Below, one piece after another: positions 17,168 through 25,512 of a stretch of 62,601 bases of DNA. The DNA is from Deltaproteobacteria bacterium. Lineage in GTDB: Bacteria; Bdellovibrionota_B; Oligoflexia; Oligoflexales; Bog-1112. The position numbers and the translations under genes were made by a program. Position 1 is the stretch's first letter; each line of letters starts with the position of its first letter. The stretch lies in the NCBI GenBank assembly GCA_947466225.1, contig CANIBL010000009.1, forward strand, positions 1-62,601, read 5' to 3'. The notes beneath the pieces were generated by a model, which worked only from the letters and a program-made list of their open reading frames with translations, searched no databases and had not been told where the DNA came from.

Positions 17168-18910
17168 TCACTGATAAGACGGCGGCATTCTACGAAATTG
17201 CTGGAAAGCATCATGGTAGTGGATCTGGACCAGGGCATCGTGACATCGCTGATAATTCACCACTTCCTGCGACATGAAAGCCCACGATGCTTCCAGCTGA
17301 TTGCGAATCAATGATTTCTGCGAAGGGAGGCCACCCCCTAGGTGAAGCGCATCGCCTCGTAAACCAAAGGGCAGTTCGTTCAACCCCCAAAGAACTTCGC
17401 TCGCGGGAGAATGCTCGGTCACGCGATATCGTTTGATCCCTTCTTGCGCCAGAAAATAGCTCAATACCCAATCATCAGACAACCTACAATATGGGCTCGA
17501 TTGACTCCATGCCTCCAGTTTGGGCCAGTTGATGAAATGAGACAGTCGGTACGCGATACCCGCAAAACCCTCTACAATGTCACAAGCCGCAAGAGGATCA
17601 GCCTCCTCCGACTCTTCTTGGCAATCTGCTAACTTCTTTGGCCATCCAAAAGGAGAGGTGTTCCAATGCATTACATCTTGCCCAGAGCCGCTAATTACAC
17701 TGTTTTCGTTTTTTGATAATGATTCTAACGCTGCCAGATGGTTAACCGTATCAGGTTCATAACTAATATCATCATCAAGACTGATCAGAATGCTTCTTGG
17801 CGTAACTGATTGGGCTGAAAGAAGATATTTTGCAGTAGGCAAAATTTTAGAAATGGGGCCTAAATCTGTTGTTGGGCGCAAAATCGCAATTCTATCGCCA
17901 TACTCATGCTCTAAGGCGAGTTGGATACGCTTCACCAATGTTGCATCATACTCACTCTGATCTCGCCCATACCGAATCGGCAAGACAAGAAAAATTTTGT
18001 CTACAAAAGTAAGATCCACTACACGTAAGACATACGGTATATAGCGCAGTCGAAGCGGAGAAGTCGTAAGACTCACGACAACTTGATTACCTTGTTTACG
18101 AAATTGCTTGAGTTGAACCCTCTCTTTCCTCGTAAAGGTCTTCTCCTTGGTACGTTGCATTTTTTGCAAGTCCTCTAAGATTCTATCCTCGGGCAAAAAC
18201 CCCCCAGCTCCCAACTGAAAATGAAATCGGCTCAGAAGAGAAGATATTTGATGAAATCTTTTTTCTGATAACGTTTCATCTCCTTGAATACCTGATAACC
18301 CATAATAATAAATTATATATACATACTCTTGATTCAACTTGAGGTGCATCAGGTTGGCAATAAATTGCCGCCCCTCTCGTTGCATTGGCTGCTTTGTATG
18401 AGCCTTTGTTTCTGGATCGACCAACTCTATATATGGATCCCGCATCTCACCAATTCCATTATTTCGAAGTGAAATTTTCACTGAATGCGGATCAGCCAAA
18501 ACTTGAAATTCCATTTCAGTTTCATATATCTGCCTCCCCCTCGTATTACTCTCTAAGTAAGAAGAAAAAGAGAACTTGTTGGCAAAGCTTTCTCCTGAGT
18601 CAAGATCAATAGAACGTACAATTGCCTCATCAAGAGCTTGGCTTCCTTCCACAGGACCCAAGAAAAGAATCGTCTCCTTGCTCTTCCCTCCTACATAGAC
18701 TGGCGCCAAGACCTGATCATTTTTATCGCGAAATACAAACCTGCGCTTTATGCCAACTGAGGTTTCTTCCATGGGCGGCAACTGCACAAAAGCCTCTACG
18801 AGATGAGTCGTAGGATTTGTCGTATACAAGACTCGAAAAGGTAACTCGCTGGCGGAAAGCGCCCCCACAAAGGAAAAACCCACTAAAAAACTTCGCCACA
18901 CTCGCTGCAT
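17168..18910 (-). CDS. Exported glycosyltransferase-like protein
   Basis: The C-terminal half (about 290-560) has a glycosyltransferase-A-like plan: VVVSLTTSPLRLRYIPYVL, then a spaced strand IFLVLPIRYG, LGPISKILPTAKYLLSA, the acidic metal-binding triad ISLDDDISY and an acceptor-side block CDIVEGFAGIAYR with LSDDWVLSYFLA. This matches the general organisation of GT-A enzymes acting on polysaccharides. The first part (about 30-280) is beta-rich and unrecognised. ATG 18910 is chosen because GGAGGACC precedes it; it gives a Sec-type leader (FLVGFSFVGALSASE). A signal peptide before a nucleotide-sugar enzyme is odd, since donor sugars are cytosolic, so the domain may be membrane-facing, inactive or misassigned. 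Convergent with fabI. Confidence 0.68.
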   Translation of the reverse strand: MQRVWRSFLVGFSFVGALSASELPFRVLYTTNPTTHLVEAFVQLPPMEETSVGIKRRFVFRDKNDQVLAPVYVGGKSKETILFLGPVEGSQALDEAIVRSIDLDSGESFANKFSFSSYLESNTRGRQIYETEMEFQVLADPHSVKISLRNNGIGEMRDPYIELVDPETKAHTKQPMQREGRQFIANLMHLKLNQEYVYIIYYYGLSGIQGDETLSEKRFHQISSLLSRFHFQLGAGGFLPEDRILEDLQKMQRTKEKTFTRKERVQLKQFRKQGNQVVVSLTTSPLRLRYIPYVLRVVDLTFVDKIFLVLPIRYGRDQSEYDATLVKRIQLALEHEYGDRIAILRPTTDLGPISKILPTAKYLLSAQSVTPRSILISLDDDISYEPDTVNHLAALESLSKNENSVISGSGQDVMHWNTSPFGWPKKLADCQEESEEADPLAACDIVEGFAGIAYRLSHFINWPKLEAWSQSSPYCRLSDDWVLSYFLAQEGIKRYRVTEHSPASEVLWGLNELPFGLRGDALHLGGGLPSQKSLIRNQLEASWAFMSQEVVNYQRCHDALVQIHYHDAFQQFRRMPPSYQ

Positions 18911-19021
18911 AGGGTCCTCCATAGGCCGATTGGGCGCATACTCGACTCGCGAAGATAATCGGAAAATTCGCAACAAACTTAAATAGATAACCATTTTTCA
19001 CGATAAGTCGCCGTTAACTTT

Positions 19022-19050
19022 TTGAAAATCAGTGGATGGCCGAGTAAAAT
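19022..19050 (+). promoter_or_regulatory. Sigma-70-type promoter for the dksA-like gene
   Basis: TTGAAA at 19022-19027 and TAAAAT at 19045-19050 are separated by exactly 17 bases, a near-consensus housekeeping promoter. It points at the dksA-like gene and would give a 5' UTR of roughly 80 bases. It lies in the 225-base divergent gap with the glycosyltransferase-like gene. Confidence 0.55.
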
Positions 19051-19135
19051 CCAGGTAAAATGTTGAGTTCTTAGTTTTGCTATTACCCAAGGCCGAGCCC
19101 TTTTGGCTGGGTACTATTCTGTTACGAGGTCAGCT

Positions 19136-19600
19136 GTGGTGAGCAAAAAAAATACTGGTAGCGATCAAATCGAGTTGGACTCGGACATTCATGCTTCGGA
19201 TCTTTTCACGTATGAAGAGTTACAAAACTTTAAGTCTATGTTGGACAAGGAGAAGGTCAAGATTTTGGCCAATGCCAAGGCCGCCCTCAAAGGAGGCTCC
19301 ATCAGGCTAGACTCCAATGAAATGATGGATGAAGTAGATCTTGCCTCTGCAACTATGGAGCAAAATCTCACCTTCCGTCTATTGGATCGCGAGCGAAAGC
19401 TGTTGTCTCAAATCGAGCGCGCCCTGGATAAGATGAAAAACGGCGAATACGGCTATTGCGAAGGCACCGGGGAACCCATCCCAAAACGTCGCCTAGAGTT
19501 AGCCCCGTGGACCCGACACAGCGTTAAGCACAAAGAATACCTAGAGAAAATGAAGAGATCGGGTCGATCTCCTGTCTCTGATGTGGACTCCGCTGATTAG
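19136..19600 (+). CDS. DksA/TraR-family transcription regulator with degenerate zinc finger
   Basis: DksA proteins enter the RNA polymerase secondary channel and, with ppGpp, tune promoters. The coiled coil is intact and its tip carries the Asp-x-x-Asp-x-Ala motif (D65EVDLA70) needed for activity in known members. The globular part keeps the framework NGEYGYCEGTGEPI and KRRLELAPWTRH, but of the four zinc ligands only Cys108 remains; the other three positions are Thr/Gly, Ser and His. It therefore resembles zinc-independent, cysteine-poor DksA variants. GTG 19136 (or GTG 19139) follows CGAGGT; TTG 19103 is less likely. A near-consensus promoter lies upstream. The last 4 bases overlap the opposite-strand lipoprotein gene. 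Confidence 0.88.
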   Translation: MVSKKNTGSDQIELDSDIHASDLFTYEELQNFKSMLDKEKVKILANAKAALKGGSIRLDSNEMMDEVDLASATMEQNLTFRLLDRERKLLSQIERALDKMKNGEYGYCEGTGEPIPKRRLELAPWTRHSVKHKEYLEKMKRSGRSPVSDVDSAD

Positions 19601-20778
19601 ATACACTGGGCGGGGAGCGTTGCGTCTGTGCCCAAGATAATTTTAAGCGAGTCACACACCGATTTTATTTCTGCCACGGTATTCGCTGAAGCGTTTTTTG
19701 TGATAGCATCCGTAATCTTCGACCCTGCGGACGTTAGTACGGTAGAAAACTTGGCCACAATTTGCTGTTGATATGCTGTGGCTTGTTGCTCTAGAGTGCC
19801 ACCGGTTTCCTGTGCCTTGGTAAGCTTGTCCAACGTTGAATTTAGACTACTAATCACAGAGTCGGGAATTCCGGGAATTCTTTGCAGTGCCTGAATCACC
19901 TGATTGAAATTCATAATAATCTCGGATTCCATAGATCCAGGGGTTGGATCCAAGATGACTTTATAGGCATTTGCCAACTCAGATACGGCCCCCACAACAG
20001 CAGTCTGATTTTGCAGGGTAACGGTTTTGATCCCCGTTACAATATTCACCCGTGCCAGTAAATTACTTGATGTGATGGGGTCCTTGGAGGCCACCGTTGA
20101 AGAAGAATAAAAAAGGAGCGCATTAAACGCCACCGCTTCTGCCAAATGAGCCATGGCATGCAGCAGCAATGTCTGACCTTCATGCACCGTAGATCCCTGC
20201 GTATCTGTACACTGGTATCGCGACCCACTGCCCCGCAAATCAGCTGGCACAAACGGACACATGATGGCGATCACCTCATTCACTGTGCGCAAAAGCTTCA
20301 CTTTCCCACGAGGAGCGGTCGCGTTGGTATATTCCCCCGGTTTTTTAGGCAAATAGAGATCCAATCCTGTAAAATACGAGTTGGTACTCACCGCCTTTTC
20401 TATCGACATATCCAAAAGATCCTGATCCGTGAGATTGAACAGCTGTTTGAGTGTAGCCAGAAAATCTGACAGGTTTTTATCAGACCCCATGTTGATTATG
20501 AGCTTAATCACCGCAGTCATACTCAGTCCGATTTGTCCCAATTTGGAAAAAGCCAAAATTTGGGCAGCTTTTTCGCTATTTGGGTTCAAATTATAGGCGG
20601 CTTGAGCTGGGTCGAGGGCTGCATCAAACTGCCCCCGATCATATAAAACCTGTGCCTTTACGACCAAAACGTCGAATCGATCTTGGTCTTTGTGCGAAAC
20701 CCACACACCATTGACACTTTTGTTTCCACAACTCACGAGCCCCCAAACACCAAGTAGAAACCAAGTCAAACGCATCAT
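19597..20778 (-). CDS. Lipoprotein with TPR-like N-terminal region
   Basis: This protein starts with a lipoprotein signal (LLGVWGLVSCGNK, lipobox VSC), so it is likely anchored in the outer or inner membrane. Residues about 35-85 (AQVLYDRGQFDAALDPAQAAY and NPNSEKAAQILAFSKLG) look like one to two tetratricopeptide repeats. The rest is mostly helical and unrecognised, with a Cys pair around IMCPFVPA and RYQCTDTQ and a final Cys pair that may form disulfides. GGAG precedes the tandem ATGs at 20778/20775. No neighbour suggests a function; the P450 gene lies upstream on the same strand, 67 bases away. Confidence 0.72.
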   Translation of the reverse strand: MMRLTWFLLGVWGLVSCGNKSVNGVWVSHKDQDRFDVLVVKAQVLYDRGQFDAALDPAQAAYNLNPNSEKAAQILAFSKLGQIGLSMTAVIKLIINMGSDKNLSDFLATLKQLFNLTDQDLLDMSIEKAVSTNSYFTGLDLYLPKKPGEYTNATAPRGKVKLLRTVNEVIAIMCPFVPADLRGSGSRYQCTDTQGSTVHEGQTLLLHAMAHLAEAVAFNALLFYSSSTVASKDPITSSNLLARVNIVTGIKTVTLQNQTAVVGAVSELANAYKVILDPTPGSMESEIIMNFNQVIQALQRIPGIPDSVISSLNSTLDKLTKAQETGGTLEQQATAYQQQIVAKFSTVLTSAGSKITDAITKNASANTVAEIKSVCDSLKIILGTDATLPAQCI

Positions 20779-20845
20779 GTCTTAACTCCGATGGAAAGAA
20801 ATCCTGCGTTTCTATCCTATCATGAGTACGAAAGATCCCAACTTG

Positions 20846-22276
20846 CTAGTGAGGAAAGGAAATACGACCCCAAGGGGTTTTGCGAAACCGGGCCGTACAT
20901 ACCAAATGAGAGTCCAATTTACAGTCCTTATCCAATGAAACACGCCCCTCTTCGAGCAAGAGCGTAATCAAAAAAAGCTTCACTTCTTGCGCTGAAAAAT
21001 GCCGCCCCATGCAGCTTCTTTTACCAACACCAAATGGAATAAAAGTACGATTATCCATACGCAGAGGTGTCAAAAATCGCTCTGGACGAAATGTACCTGC
21101 ATCAGGCCAATTTTTTTCCAAATGATGAGCCGCATACGGACTGATCAAAATCTTCGTGCCAACTGGAACCTCAAAACCATTGAACGAAATCGGCGCAATC
21201 GTCTCCCGTCCATAAAAAGGAACGGATGGGTCTATACGCAAGGCTTCCTGCATGAAGGCATCCAAGTAAGTAAGCGATTTCAGCTCCTTTTCACCTCGAC
21301 GGAAAGCCTCTGCTTCTGCCCGAATCTGCGCAACAAAATCGGAGTCTTGGTGTTGCGACAGAAAATACAAGCACACAGTTAGCCAATGGGCCGTTGTTTC
21401 ATGCCCTCCAAAGAAAATGTTAAGAATTTGGTCTCTTTTTTGCTCCTCAGACAACTGAGGGTCTTTCATCACATCGGAAATCACTTCACTGAAAGGGTTT
21501 TCCTCCTGCTCGGATTCTTGGTTGTGGGCGATCACTTCCTGCAAAAATTCATAAATGAGCTGGTACTCTGGGTCTGCCTCTCGAGCAGGAGTCTGGAAAA
21601 TAAATTTTCGAAAAGAAAACTGCTCCGATATAATCTTAGAAAGTAGCCCTGACAAAGCTCGACTAAGTTCACGAGATCTTTCCATTTCTAAGGCGAATCC
21701 CAACATAGAGCGAGAAATACCACCCATGGTAAAGGTCAACATTTCTTCTTCCAAATCGATCCACTTTTTCTCTTTATCTTGAATCTTAAGATATCGCACA
21801 AAATCCTGCGCCCACTTTTGAGTATCTGCTACATGGGATATCATCTTATTTTGAATAAATTTTGGCTTCATCTTACTATGTATATTTTTATACAAGTCAC
21901 CGTCTTCTAGTACAGCAAATCCTGAACCCAATAAGCGACTGCTGACAAATTGGACAGAATACCCTTTCTTCAAAAATCCACCTTGCCCCTCTAACACTGC
22001 AAGGGTATGTAATGAATCAGCATCATAGACCATCAACATTCTACCCATAGTGGGCATATAAAAAGAAATGGGTTTTCCTGGAGCCCCATACCGCTCAAAC
22101 AAGGTGGTGAAAAATCGATATGGATCAAACATATGCTGCCAAAACACATTGATGTGGTCATATTTCGATACAGTTGTAATCGCTTCTGACGTTGGTTCTG
22201 CTGCGTAAGAGCGAAAACCAAGCGCCGAGAGCAAGCAAGATATGGCTAGGATTTTTGCATAAATCGATATTTTCAT
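20846..22276 (-). CDS. Cytochrome P450 with an N-terminal Sec-type leader
   Basis: All hallmarks of a complete P450 monooxygenase are visible: the I-helix oxygen-binding motif GGHETTAHWL, the K-helix EALR, the PERF block and the heme-binding loop FGVGKRSCMGRH with Cys422. The sequence resembles CYP110/fatty-acid or alkane hydroxylase-like P450s in general layout, but the substrate cannot be assigned. The unusual part is the start: GGAG precedes ATG 22276 and the first residues (ISIYAKILAISCLLSALGF, then RSYAAEP) look like a cleavable signal peptide, rare in bacteria where P450s are cytosolic. It could be a membrane anchor as in eukaryotes. No ferredoxin or reductase gene is adjacent. Confidence 0.92.
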   Translation of the reverse strand: MKISIYAKILAISCLLSALGFRSYAAEPTSEAITTVSKYDHINVFWQHMFDPYRFFTTLFERYGAPGKPISFYMPTMGRMLMVYDADSLHTLAVLEGQGGFLKKGYSVQFVSSRLLGSGFAVLEDGDLYKNIHSKMKPKFIQNKMISHVADTQKWAQDFVRYLKIQDKEKKWIDLEEEMLTFTMGGISRSMLGFALEMERSRELSRALSGLLSKIISEQFSFRKFIFQTPAREADPEYQLIYEFLQEVIAHNQESEQEENPFSEVISDVMKDPQLSEEQKRDQILNIFFGGHETTAHWLTVCLYFLSQHQDSDFVAQIRAEAEAFRRGEKELKSLTYLDAFMQEALRIDPSVPFYGRETIAPISFNGFEVPVGTKILISPYAAHHLEKNWPDAGTFRPERFLTPLRMDNRTFIPFGVGKRSCMGRHFSAQEVKLFLITLLLEEGRVSLDKDCKLDSHLVCTARFRKTPWGRISFPH

Positions 22277-22660
22277 GACAGGTCTCCTCTGGCTGAAAGC
22301 AATTTACTCCGATCGGAAAACTTGTGCTCAGACTACCCCCATGCAAAAGCGTTTCCAATGGATTTTTACTTGTAACCCACAAAAATAAAAACATATTTTA
22401 CCCAGTCTTTTTTCCCTCCCTTATGTAGCTATTATCTTTTATTTTGACCAGGCCGCCTCGATCGTCGCGGATGACAATGCGGTAAAGGCCGTATGAATAT
22501 CTATCTCGGTTGTGACAACGCTATACGTCCGTCATACCCAGGCCAAAGGCCGTACGAGTATCTCCCTAGATTGAATTGCATGAATTCTTTTTATTTTTCT
22601 GGTATGGTGGAGCTCGCATTTTGCAGCGATTTTTACACGGTTCTTATTTTGGATATACGC
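22277..22660. other. 384-base divergent gap between the P450 and pgk genes
   Basis: This gap holds the divergent 5' ends of the P450 (minus) and pgk (plus). Its centre (22469-22573) contains two tandem copies of the dispersed repeat listed separately. The A/T-rich stretch 22574-22660 before pgk is a plausible promoter region but shows no convincing -35/-10 pair. No gene is supported; the frame open upstream of pgk (from 22493) runs through the repeats. Confidence 0.5.
22469..22573 (+). repeat. Two tandem half-copies of a dispersed palindromic repeat
   Basis: Copy one (about 22469-22515) and copy two (22530-22573) share the core AAAGGCCGTA-GA-TATCT about 61 bases apart. Copy two begins CGTCATACCCAGGCC and matches the start of the repeat at 62582 (GTCATCCCCAGGCCGAAGGCC) and parts of 49258-49347. 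Both are partly decayed relative to those copies. Confidence 0.6.
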
Positions 22661-23866
22661 ATGGATTTCAGCACACTACTGCAATTGGACCTTACCAATC
22701 GCTCCGTATTTTTGCGCCTCGACCTCAACGTACCCCTTATTGATGGGGTGATTCAGGATGATACGCGCATCCGAGCCGCACTCCCAACCATCCAATACAT
22801 CCTAGAGCGGACCCATAAATTGGTTATCGCCAGCCACCTCGGCCGCCCCAAAGGGGTGGTTACATCGGCCTACAGCCTAGAGCCCATCGGTCGACGCCTA
22901 TCCGAGTTATTACATCGAGATGTATTACTGGTACATGATTATGCCGAAGAACCCATCGATTCTTTGCTCTCTCAACTAGGGAAAAATCAGCTAATTTTAC
23001 TGGAAAATCTCCGCTTTCATCCGGAGGAAACAGCCGGAAGTGAGCCCTTCGCCAAAAATTTGATGAAGGGAATTCATCTTTATGTGAACGATGCCTTTGG
23101 CACATTACATCGAGCCCACAGCTCGATCTATGAGGCAGCCCTCGAAGTCCCACGAGAAAATCGTGCCATCGGATTTTTGATAGAAAAAGAAATTGCAGCT
23201 CTTAGCCAGCTCACCACCGATGTACGTCGACCTTATACGCTCATCATGGGGGGATCGAAGGTAGAGGACAAAATTGGCGTGATGCTGCACCTCTTGGAGC
23301 ATTGCAACCGACTGCTTATTGGCGGTGCGATGGCTTATACCTTCCTGGAAATTCAAGGATTTCCCATCGGGAACTCCTTTGTAGAGCGAGAGAAACGAGC
23401 TTTGTGCCAGAGCATCCTCGATATGGCGCAAGCACGCAAAGTAGAAATTTGCCTCCCCATCGATCACGTATGTGGAAAAAGCCTCGACCCGGAAACCCCG
23501 CACCAAGTGGTAGATGGAATCGCCATCCCGGCTGGGTGGATGGGACTCGATATTGGGCCGAAAACCATTCGGCTATTTGAAAGCTATATCATCAACTCTT
23601 CTACGGTGTTCTGGAACGGCCCCATGGGGGTTTTTGAGTGGCCGACTTTTGCCAAAGGCTCTCTCAAAGTAGCAGAAGCAGTGGGTCGGTGTATGGGCTT
23701 TACCGTGGTTGGCGGCGGAGATTCTGTCTCTGCTGTAAACCAGGCTCATATGGCAGCTCGTATTCGACACGTATCCACCGGCGGCGGCGCTTCTCTCGCC
23801 TATCTCGAAGGCAGCCCATTACCTGGACTGCGCGTATTGGAAAAAAGGGCAGATCATGGCGGATAA
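22661..23866 (+). CDS. pgk: Phosphoglycerate kinase
   Basis: This glycolytic enzyme interconverts 1,3-bisphosphoglycerate and 3-phosphoglycerate with ADP/ATP. The N-terminal substrate block FLRLDLNVPL and the SHLGRPKG motif are intact (the usual first block is RVDFNVP; here RLDLNVP). Later features are ENLRFHPEE, NDAFGTLHRAHSS, MGGSKVEDK, the nucleotide-binding GPMGVFE and the closing VGGGDSVSAV and STGGGASL. At 401 residues the length is normal. ATG 22661 is selected because upstream codons come from the repeat-rich intergenic region. tpiA starts inside its 3' end with an 11-base overlap. Confidence 0.96.
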   Translation: MDFSTLLQLDLTNRSVFLRLDLNVPLIDGVIQDDTRIRAALPTIQYILERTHKLVIASHLGRPKGVVTSAYSLEPIGRRLSELLHRDVLLVHDYAEEPIDSLLSQLGKNQLILLENLRFHPEETAGSEPFAKNLMKGIHLYVNDAFGTLHRAHSSIYEAALEVPRENRAIGFLIEKEIAALSQLTTDVRRPYTLIMGGSKVEDKIGVMLHLLEHCNRLLIGGAMAYTFLEIQGFPIGNSFVEREKRALCQSILDMAQARKVEICLPIDHVCGKSLDPETPHQVVDGIAIPAGWMGLDIGPKTIRLFESYIINSSTVFWNGPMGVFEWPTFAKGSLKVAEAVGRCMGFTVVGGGDSVSAVNQAHMAARIRHVSTGGGASLAYLEGSPLPGLRVLEKRADHGG

Positions 23867-24608
23867 AATCCTGGTGGCCAATTGGAAGATGAACCTCTTA
23901 GAACCACAGGCCTATTTCAACGCTTTTACAGCAGCCTTGGGGCAATCCAGCCTTTCTGGCGTAAAAATCGGATTTGCCGCGCCCTATACCCTGCTTGCTA
24001 CCGCTCGCGCCTGCGCTCCTGCTGCATATGCGGTATATGCGCAAAACGTACATGAACGAGAAAGTGGGGCTTTCACCGGGGAAATTTCCTGGCCCCTATT
24101 AGAGCCACTTGCCATTTCCGGATCTCTTCTTGGGCACAGTGAACGACGCCAATTTTTCCATGAAACCCATGACCAAGTGGCGCAAAAGCTAGCCCTTACG
24201 TTACAACGAGGCCATTGCGGCATCGTCTGCATCGGGGAAACCCTAGCTCAACGAGAAGCAGGAGAGACTTTTTCTGTGCTCACTGCACAGCTAACGCCAC
24301 TGCTCCCGATTCTGACCTCCACTGGAGCTTGTATACTGGCCTATGAGCCGGTATGGGCCATCGGAACGGGGCTGTCAGCTACGCCGACCCAAGCCCAAGA
24401 AGTCCATGCCTGGATCCAAAGTTTCTTAGAGACACATGGCATCCGAAGAAACGCCATCCCTCTTCTCTATGGAGGCAGCGCCAACAGCGCCAATCTAGAA
24501 GCCTTGCTTCAACAACCTGATATTGACGGCGCCCTTGTCGGGGGTGCTTCTCTGCAACCGGTAGAATTTGCCAAAATGGCGACTATCGCTGCAGCTTTTC
24601 GGAAATAA
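23856..24608 (+). CDS. tpiA: Triosephosphate isomerase
   Basis: This TIM-barrel enzyme interconverts dihydroxyacetone phosphate and glyceraldehyde-3-phosphate. Catalytic residues are all in place: Asn9 and Lys11 in NWKMN, His94 in GHSERR and Glu164 in AYEPVWAIGTG. The phosphate-binding LYGGSANSAN loop is near the C terminus. At 250 residues it is standard. The start overlaps the end of pgk by 11 bases, so translation is coupled. The 3' end overlaps the convergent miaA gene by 26 bases. Confidence 0.97.
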   Translation: MADKILVANWKMNLLEPQAYFNAFTAALGQSSLSGVKIGFAAPYTLLATARACAPAAYAVYAQNVHERESGAFTGEISWPLLEPLAISGSLLGHSERRQFFHETHDQVAQKLALTLQRGHCGIVCIGETLAQREAGETFSVLTAQLTPLLPILTSTGACILAYEPVWAIGTGLSATPTQAQEVHAWIQSFLETHGIRRNAIPLLYGGSANSANLEALLQQPDIDGALVGGASLQPVEFAKMATIAAAFRK

Positions 24609-25512
24609 GAGGGAGTAGGTATTGCTTCCAAGTAGAAAAGGATACCGTGCGTAGATGCAAATCCGATTTCACTTGCCGAAACCAAGTCCGTTGCTTTTTT
24701 GCATACCGTCGAGTCGCAGTAAAAATCTCTGCTGCCAACTCTGCTTCAGATAATGTGCCGTGTATATACGCAGCCATTTGCTTATATCCAATGCTGCTCA
24801 TGGGGATGGCAGAAAGGGGACACCCCTCTTGCAACAGTCCCCGAACCTCATGTATCCAATTTTCCCGCAACATATTCTCCACCCGCGTCTGAATTTGTGT
24901 CTCTAGCAACGCTTTATCCGGCTGGAGATATAGGGTACAAGCTGGAGGAAACGGAGCTTGCCTCGAGTCTTGGATGCAAGCCGCAAAGGATTTTCCTCCC
25001 GTTAGTACAACCTCCAATGCTCGCAACGTACGAAACTCATCATTGGGGTGAATTTCTTTTGCTCGAGTTGGATCTACTTTTTGCAATTTTTCATACAGCT
25101 CTTTTGCACTGTGATTTTGTTGCAAAGATCCTCGCAACATAGGATTCGATGGTAAGTCATCAAATCGATCCCCTACCAAAGCCCGAAAATACAACCCAGA
25201 GCCACCGACCACAATGGGAAGCTTGCCTCTCCCAGCAATTTCAGCAATCTCCTCTCGAGCAAATTTTTGGTACTGACTTGCATCAAAAATCTCTCTCCAG
25301 GAAAAAAGATCAATTCCATGATGAGGAATATGGGCACGCTCTTCTAGCGTCGGTTTGGCGCTGCCAATATCAAATCCTCTATAGAATTGAATGGAGTCGC
25401 AATTGACAATTTCTCCATCCATTTCCGAGGCAATTGCAAGGGCCAAGCGAGATTTTCCACTTGCAGTAGGACCGACAATGGCAAGATAGGCAGGGGGATT
25501 ATGTTCGATCAA
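24583..25512 (-). CDS. miaA: tRNA dimethylallyltransferase
   Basis: MiaA transfers an isopentenyl group to A37 of tRNAs reading UNN codons. The P-loop GPTASGKS, the DSIQFYRGFDIGSAKP block (usually DSMQ-YRG-DIGTAKP) and VVGGSGLYFRAL are clear. The later RTLRALEVVLTGG, SIGYKQM and the C-terminal RRYAKKQRTWFR segment match the family. I chose TTG 25512 because GAGGG lies five bases before it and the resulting 309 residues match the normal length; an upstream open frame would run 84 codons into mutL. It overlaps the end of mutL by 14 bases. Confidence 0.95.
   Translation of the reverse strand: MIEHNPPAYLAIVGPTASGKSRLALAIASEMDGEIVNCDSIQFYRGFDIGSAKPTLEERAHIPHHGIDLFSWREIFDASQYQKFAREEIAEIAGRGKLPIVVGGSGLYFRALVGDRFDDLPSNPMLRGSLQQNHSAKELYEKLQKVDPTRAKEIHPNDEFRTLRALEVVLTGGKSFAACIQDSRQAPFPPACTLYLQPDKALLETQIQTRVENMLRENWIHEVRGLLQEGCPLSAIPMSSIGYKQMAAYIHGTLSEAELAAEIFTATRRYAKKQRTWFRQVKSDLHLRTVSFSTWKQYLLPLISEKLQR

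Noticed and set aside
22616..22660. Possible promoter (TTTACA and TATACG) directly before pgk
   Set aside because: The -10 would lie only a few bases from the start codon, leaving no leader; support is too weak.
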